Shown: positions 35,654 to 44,941, counted from the stretch's first letter. The stretch: 64,000 nucleotides of DNA from Cupriavidus sp. D384 (GCF_001652915.1 NZ_BBQI01000091.1:1-64000); one strand, 5' to 3'. The notes: generated from the letters alone by a model not told the origin. Numbers and translations are program-made.

Positions 35654-36193
35654 ATGACGAAATTTCCGCAAGTCGCCCGGCACTGGATCGCCGCTTTGAC
35701 TCTGGCCACCGGCGCCCTGGCCGGCTGCAGCGGCCTCGGGCCCGCACTGGCCCCCGTCAACACCGGCCTCAAGCTCGTGGGCCAGCCGCAGAGTGCCGTG
35801 GAGGCAACGTTCGGCAAGCCTACCGACGTGTACCGGCTAGACGACGGCACCACGCGCTGGTTCTACTCGAAGCAGCCGCTTGGCGAATATTCCTATGCGG
35901 CTGATTTCGACCGTGACGGAAAGCTGACCAATTTCCGTCAGATGCTGACCACGACCGAACTGTACAAGGCCAAGATCAACGAGTGGACCAAGAAAGACGT
36001 ACTGGAACACTTCGGCGCACCGCGCGAGCCCATCGAGTACTACCCGCGCCTGAAACAGGAAGCCTGGAGCTACCGTTTCCTGCACGAAGACCAGTGGTAC
36101 TCGATGTTCAACTTCATGTTCGACGATGCCGGCGTGCTGCGCCGGACGCTGGTCACGCCCGATCCGCTACGCGACCGCCCGGATCCGCGCTGA
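35654..36193 (+). CDS. BamE/SmpA-OmlA-like outer membrane lipoprotein
   Basis: This 179-residue lipoprotein has lipobox LAGC with Cys at residue 24. Two repeats of a small alpha/beta unit follow: VGQPQSAVEATFGKPTDVYR near 41-60, and WTKKDVLEHFGAPREPIEYY near 111-130, each with an F-G-x-P turn as in BamE-like domains. The first strand pair is followed by TTRWFYSKQPLGEYSYAADF. It is probably a periplasm-facing accessory lipoprotein of the outer membrane. True BamE is usually shorter, so this is a paralogue-like family member of unknown role. Confidence 0.75.
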   Translation: MTKFPQVARHWIAALTLATGALAGCSGLGPALAPVNTGLKLVGQPQSAVEATFGKPTDVYRLDDGTTRWFYSKQPLGEYSYAADFDRDGKLTNFRQMLTTTELYKAKINEWTKKDVLEHFGAPREPIEYYPRLKQEAWSYRFLHEDQWYSMFNFMFDDAGVLRRTLVTPDPLRDRPDPR

Positions 36194-36217
36194 TCCGCAC
36201 CGGGCGCACAAACGACA

Positions 36218-36258
36218 AACCGCCCGGCCCCGCGGGATACGCAGCGGGCCGGGCGGTT
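36218..36258 (-). terminator. Terminator of leuA (may also serve the convergent lipoprotein gene)
   Basis: AACCGCCCGGCCC (36218-36230) pairs with GGGCCGGGCGGTT (36246-36258) as a 13-bp stem. The minus strand continues TTTGTCGTTTG. It sits between two convergent genes and may act in both directions. Confidence 0.82.
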
Positions 36259-36319
36259 CATGACAGTCGGGGCCTTGTGAGCCCCGCCGTCGCATCGCAG
36301 GAATCAGGTCAGATAAGGG

Positions 36320-37861
36320 TCAGATCTGCGGATTGATCTTCTGCACGGCCTTGTCGTGCAGCTTGTTCAGTGCGGCCAGGTAGGCCTTGGCCGATGCGGC
36401 AACGATGTCCGGATCGGTCCCCACGCCATTGACGATGCGGCCGGCCTTGGACAGGCGCACAGTCACCTCGCCCTGGGCCTGCGTACCGGCCGTGATGGCG
36501 TTCACCGAATACAGCACCAGTTCGGCACCGCTGTTCACGCGGCCCTCGATGGCGTGCAGGGTGGCATCCACCGGGCCATTGCCTTCGGCTTCGCCAGTCT
36601 GCTCGGCGCCGTCGATATTGAACACCACACGGGCGTGCGGACGCTCGCCGGTTTCCGAGCGCTGCGACAGCGACACGAAACGATAGTGCTCGTTGGCGTT
36701 TTCCTGCTCTTCGTCGGAAACGATCGCCAGGATGTCTTCATCAAAGATCTCGGCCTTCTGGTCGGCCAGTTCCTTGAAGCGGGCAAACGCGGCGTTGATT
36801 TCGGCTTCGCTTTCGAGTTCGATGCCCAGTTCCTGCAGGCGCTGCTTGAAGGCGTTGCGACCTGAGAGCTTGCCCAGCACGATCTTGTTGGCGGTCCAGC
36901 CCACATCCTCCGCGCGCATGATCTCGTAGGTATCGCGCGCCTTGAGCACGCCATCCTGGTGGATGCCCGAAGCGTGGGCAAATGCGTTGGCGCCTACGAC
37001 GGCCTTGTTCGGCTGCACCACGAAACCGGTCACCTGCGACACGAGCTTCGATGCCGGCACGATTTGCGTGGTATCGATGCCGACGTCCATGTTGAAGTAG
37101 TCGCGGCGCGTCTTCACGGCCATCACCACCTCTTCCAGGCTCGTGTTGCCTGCGCGCTCGCCAAGGCCGTTGATCGTGCATTCGATCTGGCGCGCGCCGC
37201 CCAGCTTCACCGCGGCCAGCGAGTTCGCCACAGCCATGCCCAGGTCGTTGTGGCAATGCACCGACCAGACTGCCTTGTCCGAGTTCGGGATACGCTCGCG
37301 CACCGAACGGATCAGCTCCGCATAGCCTTCCGGCACAGCATAGCCAACGGTGTCGGGCAGGTTGATCGTGGTCGCGCCTTCGGCGATCACACCTTCGAGC
37401 ACGCGGCACAGGAAGTCCATGTCCGAACGGCTGCCGTCTTCGGGCGAGAACTCGATGTCGTCGGTGAACTGGCGCGCGAAGCGCACGGCCAGGCGGGCCT
37501 GTTCGTAGACCTGGTCCGGCGTCATGCGGAGCTTCTTCTCCATATGCAGCGCCGACGTGGCGATGAACGTGTGGATACGGAACGAGTTGGCGGGCTTCAG
37601 CGCCTCGGCGGCACGTGCGATGTCCTTGTCGTTGGCGCGGGCCAGCGAGCAGATCGTCGAATCCTTAACAACCTGGGCAATCGAGCGAATCGCTTCGAAA
37701 TCGCCATTGGAGCTGGCCGCAAAACCGGCCTCGATCACATCGACCTTCAGGCGTTCCAGCTGACGCGCGATGCGGATCTTCTCTTCGCGGGTCATGGACG
37801 CACCGGGCGACTGCTCGCCATCGCGCAAGGTGGTGTCGAAAATGATGAGTTTGTCAGACAT
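36320..37861 (-). CDS. leuA: 2-isopropylmalate synthase
   Basis: This 513-residue enzyme condenses acetyl-CoA with 2-ketoisovalerate, the first committed step of leucine synthesis. The catalytic TIM barrel begins IIFDTTLRDGEQSPGASMT with the metal-binding Asp; HCHNDLGMAVANSLAA and GLGERAGNTSLEEVVMA carry further active-site residues. The C-terminal third is the leucine-sensing allosteric domain (GPVDATLHAIEG). A complete attenuator stands upstream, so the gene is regulated at the transcript level as well as by feedback. Confidence 0.97.
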   Translation of the reverse strand: MSDKLIIFDTTLRDGEQSPGASMTREEKIRIARQLERLKVDVIEAGFAASSNGDFEAIRSIAQVVKDSTICSLARANDKDIARAAEALKPANSFRIHTFIATSALHMEKKLRMTPDQVYEQARLAVRFARQFTDDIEFSPEDGSRSDMDFLCRVLEGVIAEGATTINLPDTVGYAVPEGYAELIRSVRERIPNSDKAVWSVHCHNDLGMAVANSLAAVKLGGARQIECTINGLGERAGNTSLEEVVMAVKTRRDYFNMDVGIDTTQIVPASKLVSQVTGFVVQPNKAVVGANAFAHASGIHQDGVLKARDTYEIMRAEDVGWTANKIVLGKLSGRNAFKQRLQELGIELESEAEINAAFARFKELADQKAEIFDEDILAIVSDEEQENANEHYRFVSLSQRSETGERPHARVVFNIDGAEQTGEAEGNGPVDATLHAIEGRVNSGAELVLYSVNAITAGTQAQGEVTVRLSKAGRIVNGVGTDPDIVAASAKAYLAALNKLHDKAVQKINPQI

Positions 37862-37941
37862 TTTGTGGAGCTCCTGGGCTGTGCCTTATGTGCTGGTCCG
37901 CCGTCCCGCTATCACGACACCGGGCATTCGGATCGGAATGC

Positions 37942-37981
37942 AAAACGCCCCGGCGTGCATGAATGCAGGCCGGGGCGTTTT
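37942..37981 (-). terminator. leuA leader attenuator terminator
   Basis: AAAACGCCCCGG (37942-37953) pairs with CCGGGGCGTTTT (37970-37981) as a 12-bp stem with an inner TGCAT/ATGCA pairing. It lies 44 bases after the leader-peptide stop and 80 bases before leuA, exactly where an attenuator should be. It is not simply the end of the LysM gene, because a promoter and the leader ORF intervene. Confidence 0.8.
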
Positions 37982-38025
37982 CAAAAATCCTGGTGATTTC
38001 CGCGCCAGGGCGGTAACCGAGTCCC

Positions 38026-38106
38026 TTAGCGCGCGCGCGTCCCGACCTGATGGCCTAGTAGGCCACCTAGGGTGGTGCGGGCGATTAGGGTCTGGTGCGA
38101 AATCAT
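38026..38106 (-). CDS. leuL: Leucine leader peptide (attenuation)
   Basis: This 26-codon ORF reads MISHQTLIARTTLGGLLGHQ and continues to VGTRAR. Its four leucines, codons 7, 13, 16 and 17, are all CTA, a codon that is rare in GC-rich genomes like this, where CTG dominates. The tandem CTA CTA sits in a 15-base palindrome, TGGCCTA-C-TAGGCCA. Ribosome stalling at these codons under leucine-tRNA shortage would control folding of the downstream terminator. No ribosome binding site is visible, and the predicted transcription start coincides with or touches the ATG. Confidence 0.8.
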   Translation of the reverse strand: MISHQTLIARTTLGGLLGHQVGTRAR

Positions 38107-38113
38107 GTCGGCG

Positions 38114-38142
38114 ACTATAGCTGGTTTGCTGCGGCGGCGCAA
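38114..38142 (-). promoter_or_regulatory. Sigma-70 promoter of the leuL-leuA unit
   Basis: On the minus strand TTGCGC (38137-38142) is followed by a 17-bp spacer and TATAGT (38114-38119). The expected start falls at 38106-38107, at or next to the A of the leader ATG. Confidence 0.72.
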
Positions 38143-38147
38143 CCGGG

Positions 38148-38651
38148 TTATTTCGGAGGAATGCGCAGTTTTTGGCCCGGGTAGATCTTGTCCGGGTGCG
38201 TCAGCATCGGCTTGTTGGCCTCGAAGATCTTGTTGTACTCGGCCCCGTTGCCGTAAGCGGCCTGGGAAATCGCCCACAGCGTGTCGCCCTTCACCACGGT
38301 ATGCCACTGCGACTCGGCGGTCTCCACGTTGACCGACATCTTGTCCTCCACCGAATCCACCCCCGCCACGTTGCCGCAGCACAGGATGATCTTCTCGCGC
38401 GTGGCCTGGTCCGGCGCCACACCGAACACGGTGACCTTGCCCTGCGAGCCGTCCACGGTCACGGTCAGGCCCGTGGCGGACAGCCCCATCTGGGCGATAT
38501 AGGCCTCGATGGCGTCGCCAGCCGCGCGGTTGGCCGCATCGGCCTTGTCGCTCGCGGACGGATCGGCCGCAGCGGCTTCCTGTGCCGCTTTCGCCTCACC
38601 CTTCCCGAACAGCTTCTCTCCCGCTTCCTTGATGAAGTCAAACATGCCCAT
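38148..38651 (-). CDS. BON and LysM domain protein (Kbp/YgaU-like)
   Basis: This 167-residue cytoplasmic protein has a BON domain (about 50-110, DAIEAYIAQMGL through VDSVEDKMSV) and a C-terminal LysM domain (about 118-165, HTVVKGDTLWAISQAAYGN). No signal peptide is present. E. coli Kbp (YgaU), with the same order and MGLFDFIKEAGEKLF-type start, binds K+; the start here is MGMFDFIKEAGEKLF. AGGAGA precedes the ATG. It lies between pssA and leuA and has no obvious link to either pathway. Confidence 0.88.
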   Translation of the reverse strand: MGMFDFIKEAGEKLFGKGEAKAAQEAAAADPSASDKADAANRAAGDAIEAYIAQMGLSATGLTVTVDGSQGKVTVFGVAPDQATREKIILCCGNVAGVDSVEDKMSVNVETAESQWHTVVKGDTLWAISQAAYGNGAEYNKIFEANKPMLTHPDKIYPGQKLRIPPK

Positions 38652-38684
38652 GACATTCTCCTGAGGTTGTGGAACGGAAAAAAC

Positions 38685-38709
38685 AAAGGGCGCCCGATGA
38701 GCGCCCTTT
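38685..38709 (-). terminator. Terminator after pssA
   Basis: AAAGGGCGC-N7-GCGCCCTTT forms a 9-bp stem. The minus strand continues TGTTTTTTCC. It lies 14 bases after the pssA stop and separates the pssA unit from the LysM gene. Confidence 0.88.
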
Positions 38710-38722
38710 CTTCAAAATCCGG

Positions 38723-39625
38723 TCAGTCGCCGCTGTCCGAGCCGTTGCCGTTACCGCCGGCACGCGCCTTGGCCACTCCGCCCGACTGGCCATGCATCGC
38801 ACGCCAGGCCCATAGCAGGTAGCCCGAGATCGCGTAGGCGACGAACAGGCCGAACAACGCCACCGGCGGATCGGACGACACGATCACGAACAGCACCAGA
38901 ACCAGCACCATCATGCCGAACGGCACGCGATAGCGAACGTCGAGCGCCTTGCCGCTGTAGAACGGCGCATTCGACACCATCGACAGGCCTGCATAGAGTG
39001 TGATCGCAAAGGCGACCCACGGCATCCACAGTTCCTTCACGGGCAGCTTGTTGTCGATGGCAAGCCAGACGAAGCCGGCCACCAGTGCGGCCGCTGCCGG
39101 GCTTGGCAACCCCTGGAAGAAGCGCTTGTCGACCACGCCGATATTGGCGTTGAAACGCGCCAGCCGCAGCGCGGCGCAGGTGCAATAGACAAAGGCCGCG
39201 ATCCAGCCCCACTTGCCCAGGTCGTGCAGGATCCACTCGTACATCACCAGCGCCGGCGCCACGCCGAACGATGTCATGTCCGACAGCGAATCGTACTGCT
39301 CGCCAAACGCGCTCTGCGTATTGGTGATTCGCGCCACGCGGCCGTCCATGCCATCCAGCACCATGGCCGCGAAGATGGCAATGGCCGCCACATCGAAGCG
39401 CATGTTCATGGCCTGCACGATCGCGAAGAAGCCCGCGAACAGCGCCGCCGTGGTGAACGCATTGGGCAGCAGGTAGATGCCGCGCCGGCGCGGACGCACG
39501 TATTCGATGTCGTGCTCGTCGGCCTCGTAGGCGGCTTCGTTGCGCAGCTGGTTATGGCGGAACGGACGCAGGTGCGTCACGTTGCCATTGCTCACGCGCT
39601 TGTTGCGTCGGTTGAAGGCACCCAT
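38723..39625 (-). CDS. pssA: CDP-diacylglycerol-serine O-phosphatidyltransferase
   Basis: This 300-residue membrane enzyme makes phosphatidylserine from CDP-diacylglycerol and serine. The CDP-alcohol phosphotransferase motif is DGMDGRVARITN through FGEQYDSLSD near residues 91-117, with the metal-binding aspartates. It has about eight helices and a Gly/Ser-rich tail. It follows psd with 31 bases between, so the two phosphatidylethanolamine steps are co-expressed. Confidence 0.94.
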   Translation of the reverse strand: MGAFNRRNKRVSNGNVTHLRPFRHNQLRNEAAYEADEHDIEYVRPRRRGIYLLPNAFTTAALFAGFFAIVQAMNMRFDVAAIAIFAAMVLDGMDGRVARITNTQSAFGEQYDSLSDMTSFGVAPALVMYEWILHDLGKWGWIAAFVYCTCAALRLARFNANIGVVDKRFFQGLPSPAAAALVAGFVWLAIDNKLPVKELWMPWVAFAITLYAGLSMVSNAPFYSGKALDVRYRVPFGMMVLVLVLFVIVSSDPPVALFGLFVAYAISGYLLWAWRAMHGQSGGVAKARAGGNGNGSDSGD

Positions 39626-39656
39626 GCCAGGTCTCCTGTTGCTGACCGGTCCGGCC

Positions 39657-40310
39657 TCAGGCCTGCACGTCCAGCTCGGCGAGCACGGTCGACGAAGCCG
39701 ACACCTTCTCGCCGATCGTCACGCGCGGGCGGGCATCCACGGGCAGATACACGTCGACGCGCGAACCGAAGCGGATGAAGCCATAGCGCTGGCCGCGCGA
39801 CAGCGTATCGCCCACACGGGTGTAGCAGAGGATCCGGCGCGCCACCAGTCCGGCCACCTGCACCAGCGTGACCAGCTGGCCATCGGCCGCGCGGCGGATC
39901 ACCACCGCGTTGCGCTCGTTTTCCAGCGATGCCTTGTCCAGGTCCGCGTTGACGAACTTGCCCGGGAAATATTCAAGCTTCTCGACCTTGCCGTCCAGCG
40001 ACGCGCGGTTCGAATGCACGTTGAACACGTTCATGAACACGCTGATCTTCAGCGCCTCGCGGCCAGCATACGGGTCCTGCGTCTTTTCGACCACCACGAT
40101 ACGGCCGTCGGCCGGGGCCAGGATGGCGTTCGGTGCCGATGGAATTGGCCGCGGCGGGTCGCGGAAGAACTGCAGCACGAAAATCGTGATGATCCACAAC
40201 GGCAACGCCCACCAGAAGCCCGCGCTGACATGCACCAGCAGCGAGATGATGAAAGCGCCGGCCAGGAACGGCCAGCCTTCACGGGCGATAAGCGGATGAG
40301 GATAGTTCAT
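39657..40310 (-). CDS. psd: Phosphatidylserine decarboxylase
   Basis: This 217-residue proenzyme of the short Psd class self-cleaves to generate a pyruvoyl group and converts phosphatidylserine to phosphatidylethanolamine. The processing site is the G-S bond in FIRFGSRVDVYLP near the C-terminus. FFRDPPRPIPSAPNAILAPADG and FMNVFNVHSNR are signature stretches. Two N-terminal hydrophobic helices anchor it. The ATG at 40310 (MNYPHPLIAREGWPF) is chosen over an upstream in-frame ATG because it gives the conserved N-terminus. Confidence 0.94.
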   Translation of the reverse strand: MNYPHPLIAREGWPFLAGAFIISLLVHVSAGFWWALPLWIITIFVLQFFRDPPRPIPSAPNAILAPADGRIVVVEKTQDPYAGREALKISVFMNVFNVHSNRASLDGKVEKLEYFPGKFVNADLDKASLENERNAVVIRRAADGQLVTLVQVAGLVARRILCYTRVGDTLSRGQRYGFIRFGSRVDVYLPVDARPRVTIGEKVSASSTVLAELDVQA

Positions 40311-40464
40311 GCAAGCATTGTTCTGTTGTTCGCACAGATTCTGCAAATCCTGTCGACATGCCAGCCCGCAGCGTACCGCGTGCCATGCATTCAGGATATG
40401 TCGGCGCGAGAGATAAGAAAAAATTCAGGCCTGCGCCTGAAAAAGTCCGACAAGGATAACAAAA

Positions 40465-40529
40465 AGCCGCCCAGTCACCGCCGAAATGTCTTGTGCACTC
40501 ACAAAAGACCGGCGGCCGACTGGGCGGCT
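40465..40529 (-). terminator. Extended terminator of the ilvIHC unit
   Basis: AGCCGCCCAGTC (40465-40476) pairs with GACTGGGCGGCT (40518-40529). Inside it CCGCCG pairs with CGGCGG and TCTTGTG pairs with CAC-AAAAGA, so almost the entire 65 bases form one hairpin. The minus strand continues TTTTTGTTATCC. It lies 60 bases after ilvC. Confidence 0.87.
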
Positions 40530-40588
40530 GCGGCGCTGGCGGGTCACCTGGCCGCATCGGCCGGGAGACCCGCTTCTGCCCGTACTGC

Positions 40589-41605
<1,017 letters not shown>

Positions 41606-41733
41606 GATAGTTCCTTCAATTTCTCAAATCTTCGTATTGGGGTGGCGGCGCAACGCCTGACTTTTGGGTCGTCGCGCCGCTTCGGGATACTGCGTGTCGG
41701 CTTGTGGCCGTGCTCTGTTGCCGGGGGCGCCGG

Positions 41734-42225
41734 TCAGACCTTCAGGATGCGCTCGCCACGGCCGATGCCGGAGCCGCCCGTACGGACGGTTTCCAGGATC
41801 GCGGTGCGGTCGATGGCATCGAGGAACGCATCCAGCTTGCCGCCGTTGCCGGTCAGCTCGATGGTGTACGTCTTTTCGGTCACATCGATGATGCGGCCAC
41901 GGAAGATGTCGGCGGTGCGCTTCATTTCCTCGCGCTCCTTGCCGACGGCACGGACCTTGACCAGCATCAGCTCGCGCTCGATATGCGCGCCTTCGGTCAG
42001 ATCCACCACCTTGACCACTTCCACCAGGCGGTTCAGGTGCTTCGTGATCTGTTCGATCACGTCGTCCGAACCGGTGGTGACGATGGTCATCCGCGACAGC
42101 GACGCATCTTCGGTGGGAGCCACCGTCAGCGTCTCGATGTTGTATCCACGGGCCGAGAACAGGCCCACCACGCGCGACAGCGCGCCGGGTTCGTTTTCCA
42201 GCAGGACCGAGATGATGTGTCGCAT
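41734..42225 (-). CDS. ilvH: Acetolactate synthase small (regulatory) subunit
   Basis: This 163-residue protein has an N-terminal ACT domain (MRHIISVLLENEPGALSRVVGLFSARG) that binds valine and mediates feedback inhibition, plus a C-terminal ACT-like domain. Its ATG overlaps the ilvI stop by one base (TAATG), with GGAGGACC upstream, so translation of the two subunits is coupled. A longer in-frame version lies wholly within ilvI and is not supported. Confidence 0.96.
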   Translation of the reverse strand: MRHIISVLLENEPGALSRVVGLFSARGYNIETLTVAPTEDASLSRMTIVTTGSDDVIEQITKHLNRLVEVVKVVDLTEGAHIERELMLVKVRAVGKEREEMKRTADIFRGRIIDVTEKTYTIELTGNGGKLDAFLDAIDRTAILETVRTGGSGIGRGERILKV

Positions 42226-43988
42226 TACAGGTCCTCCGCGCCGAGCAGCATTTCGGAGATTCCCTTGCCGGCCTGGACCATCGGCCACACGTTTTCGGTG
42301 GGGTCGGTCTGGAAATCCAGGAACACGGTGCGGTCCTTCAGACGGAATGCCTCGCGCAGGGCCGGCTCAACATCGGAGGACTTCTCGATGCGCATGCCCA
42401 CGTGGCCATACGATTCAGCCAGCTTCACGAAGTCGGGCAGTGCCTGCATGTAGGAATGCGAGTAACGGTTGTCGTACTCGATTTCCTGCCACTGGCGCAC
42501 CATGCCCAGGTAGCCGTTGTTCAGCGAGCAGATCTTGACCGGGGTGTCGTACTGCAGGCAGGTCGACAGTTCCTGGATGCACATCTGGATCGAGCCTTCA
42601 CCGGTGATGGTGACGACTTCCTTGTCCGGGAATGCCTTCTTGATGCCCATCGCGTACGGCAGGCCCACGCCCATCGTGCCCAGGCCACCCGAGTTGATCC
42701 AGCGGCGCGGTTCGTCGAACTTGTAGAACTGCGCAGCCCACATCTGGTGCTGGCCGACGTCCGAGCAGATGAACGCATCGCCCTTGGTCAGTTCCCAGAT
42801 CTTTTCCACCACGTACTGCGGCTTGATGATCTCGGAATTGCGGTCGTACTTGAGGCAGTCCACCGAACGCCATTGCTCGATCTGGTCCCACCACTTCGCC
42901 AGCGCCTCGCGCTTGGGCTTGACGTCGCTGGCCTTGATCTGGGCGATCAGTTCCTGCAGCACGTCCTTGACGTTGCCGACGATGGGAATGTCCACCTTGA
43001 CGCGCTTCGAGATCGACGACGGGTCGATGTCGATGTGGATGATCTTGCGGGCCTGCGCCGTGAAGTGCGAAGGATTGCCGATCACGCGGTCGTCAAAGCG
43101 GGCGCCGATGGCGATCAGCACGTCGCAGTTCTGCATGGCCATGTTGGCCTCATACGTGCCGTGCATGCCGAGCATGCCGACGAACTGCTTGTGCGTGCCC
43201 GGGAACGCGCCCAGGCCCATCAGCGTGTTGGTCACCGGGTGCCCGGTCAGTGCGGCCAGCTCGCGCAGTTCGTCGCTGGCGTTTGCCAGCACCACGCCGC
43301 CGCCCGAATAGATATACGGGCGCTCGGCGCCCTGCAGCAGCGCCACGGCCTTGCGGATCTGACCCGAGTGACCCTTGTTCACCGGGTTGTACGACCGCAT
43401 GTCGACGGCCTTCGGGTACTCGAACTTGCAGGCGTTGCGCGACACGTCCTTCGGGATGTCGACCACCACGGGGCCCGGTCGGCCGGTGGCGGCAATGAAG
43501 AACGCCTTCTTGATCGTCGCGGCCAGGTCGCGCACATCCTTCACGAGGAAGTTGTGCTTGACGATCGGGCGCGTGATGCCGACGGTGTCGCATTCCTGGA
43601 ACGCATCCTGACCAATGGCGTGGGTCGGCACGTTGCCGGTAATCACCACCATCGGGATCGAATCCAGGTAGGCAGTGGCGATGCCGGTCACGGCGTTGGT
43701 CACGCCCGGGCCCGAAGTCACCAGTGCCACGCCCACCTTGCCGGTCGCGCGGGCATAGCCGTCAGCGGCATGCACGGCGGCCTGCTCGTGGCGGACCAGG
43801 ATGTGTTCGAATTTCTTTTGCTTGTGGAGCTCGTCGTAGATATAGAGCACTGCGCCGCCGGGGTAGCCCCAGACGTACTCGACGCCTTCTTCGGCAAGTG
43901 CGTTGACGAGGATTTCCGCTCCGATCATTTCCCGACCGGAGGATGAATTGCTGTCTGCGTGGGAGAATTCCGCGCTGGGCATGTTCAT
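42225..43988 (-). CDS. ilvI: Acetolactate synthase large subunit
   Basis: This 587-residue thiamine diphosphate enzyme forms acetolactate or acetohydroxybutyrate. The catalytic glutamate is in RHEQAAVHAADGYAR near residue 73-87. The FAD-binding middle domain and the diphosphate-binding ITGEGSIQM…LNN motif near 465-500 are present (GEG replaces the more common GDG). The ATG at 43988 has AAGGA six bases before it. It heads ilvIHC and has its own promoter with a hairpin-containing leader. Confidence 0.95.
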   Translation of the reverse strand: MNMPSAEFSHADSNSSSGREMIGAEILVNALAEEGVEYVWGYPGGAVLYIYDELHKQKKFEHILVRHEQAAVHAADGYARATGKVGVALVTSGPGVTNAVTGIATAYLDSIPMVVITGNVPTHAIGQDAFQECDTVGITRPIVKHNFLVKDVRDLAATIKKAFFIAATGRPGPVVVDIPKDVSRNACKFEYPKAVDMRSYNPVNKGHSGQIRKAVALLQGAERPYIYSGGGVVLANASDELRELAALTGHPVTNTLMGLGAFPGTHKQFVGMLGMHGTYEANMAMQNCDVLIAIGARFDDRVIGNPSHFTAQARKIIHIDIDPSSISKRVKVDIPIVGNVKDVLQELIAQIKASDVKPKREALAKWWDQIEQWRSVDCLKYDRNSEIIKPQYVVEKIWELTKGDAFICSDVGQHQMWAAQFYKFDEPRRWINSGGLGTMGVGLPYAMGIKKAFPDKEVVTITGEGSIQMCIQELSTCLQYDTPVKICSLNNGYLGMVRQWQEIEYDNRYSHSYMQALPDFVKLAESYGHVGMRIEKSSDVEPALREAFRLKDRTVFLDFQTDPTENVWPMVQAGKGISEMLLGAEDL

Positions 43989-44079
43989 TTCTGTCCTTTG
44001 CAATTTTCGGCAAAAAATTGTTTGGATGCTCTCTGCCGGGCTTGTGGCTCGGGTTCAAGCGGTGCGCGTCTGCATGAAG

Positions 44080-44100
44080 AGACCGCCTTATAAGCGGTCT
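44080..44100. repeat. Near-perfect palindrome in the ilvI leader
   Basis: AGACCGC-C-TTATAA-GCGGTCT is a 21-base palindrome with one extra C. It begins about 26 bases into the predicted ilvI transcript and may be an operator or RNA hairpin. Confidence 0.6.
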
Positions 44101-44132
44101 GATGAGACAACCACTGATGTCGTGAACCGTCG

Positions 44133-44161
44133 ATGATACTGCAATGCACCAGCGCGGTAAA
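44133..44161 (-). promoter_or_regulatory. Sigma-70 promoter of ilvI
   Basis: On the minus strand TTTACC (44156-44161) is followed by a 17-bp spacer and TATCAT (44133-44138, five of six matches). The start near 44126 gives a leader of about 138 nt. Confidence 0.65.
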
Positions 44162-44374
44162 TGAATCGACGGAACTTTTTGCACGACCGCACCGGCGCAG
44201 GGCAAAGGCGCGACAATCGCACGTTGCGGTATCAAGCCAGCATGTCTGCACTTGAATACAGGAGTGGCAGAAGGCAGCTGTTTTTTGCTAGCATCGCAGA
44301 CATTTCCGGGGTGCCACAGGACGAGTCCGGCACATTCGGCCTGGCCTGAGCGCCCAACTGCTGTTTTCGCCTGC

Positions 44375-44941
44375 ATGGCCACCGACAAGGAACTCTCAGA
44401 CTTTCTCGCCAGCGTCGAACGCCGCGCCTTCAAACAGGCCGTGTTCGCCGTGCGTGACGATGAAGCTGCGCTGGACATCGTGCAGGACGCCATGATCAAG
44501 CTGGCGGAAAAGTACGGCGACAAGGGCGCCAACGAACTGCCGCCCCTGTTCCAGCGCATCTTGCAGAACACCATCCACGACTGGTTCCGCCGCCAGAAGG
44601 TGCGGAACACGTGGGTGACCCTGTTCTCGAACCTGCGCGATGACCGCGACGGCGACGACAGCGACCTGCTGGACACGCTGGAAGCCGAAAGCGGCACAGA
44701 AATGGCCGAAAGCAGCGCCGACAAGGTCGAGCGGGCCCAGGTCATGCATATCATCGAGCAGGAAATTCAACGATTGCCCACGCGTCAACGCGAGGCTTTC
44801 CTGATGCGTTACTGGGAGGATATGGACGTAGCCGAAACCGCAGCCGTGATGGGCTGTTCGGAAGGCAGCGTCAAGACGCACTGTTCCCGCGCCACGCATA
44901 CGCTGGCGCAAGCGTTGCGTGCGCGGGGAGTCCGACTATGA
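44375..44941 (+). CDS. ECF-like RNA polymerase sigma factor
   Basis: This 188-residue sigma-70 family protein has region 2 (FKQAVFAVRDDEAALDIVQDAM through NTIHDWFRRQKVRNTW, residues about 18-80) and region 4 (LPTRQREAFLMRYWEDMDVAETAAVMG through KTHCSRATHTLAQAL, about 132-182). The linker is acidic. There is no region 1 or 3, as in ECF factors. The ATG at 44375 (MATDKELSDF) is the first that precedes only sigma-like sequence. It overlaps the DUF3619 gene by four bases (ATGA), which suggests translational coupling to a partner that may be its anti-sigma factor. Confidence 0.88.
   Translation: MATDKELSDFLASVERRAFKQAVFAVRDDEAALDIVQDAMIKLAEKYGDKGANELPPLFQRILQNTIHDWFRRQKVRNTWVTLFSNLRDDRDGDDSDLLDTLEAESGTEMAESSADKVERAQVMHIIEQEIQRLPTRQREAFLMRYWEDMDVAETAAVMGCSEGSVKTHCSRATHTLAQALRARGVRL

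Larger units (their letters stand above)
43989..44374. other. Divergent regulatory region between ilvI and the sigma factor gene
   Basis: These 386 bases hold the ilvI promoter, its leader palindrome and a small CAATTTT/AAAATTG hairpin just upstream of the ilvI ribosome site. I find no confident plus-strand promoter for the sigma factor gene and no further gene. Confidence 0.6.

Noticed and set aside
44055..44075. Mini-ORF (MQTRTA) in the ilvI leader as an attenuator peptide
   Set aside because: It contains no branched-chain amino acid codons and no terminator follows it.
44171..44177. GGAACTT, an exact match to the -35 of RpoE-type promoters, upstream of the sigma factor
   Set aside because: No matching -10 (TCTRA-type) is found 16-17 bases downstream, so autoregulation is unsupported.
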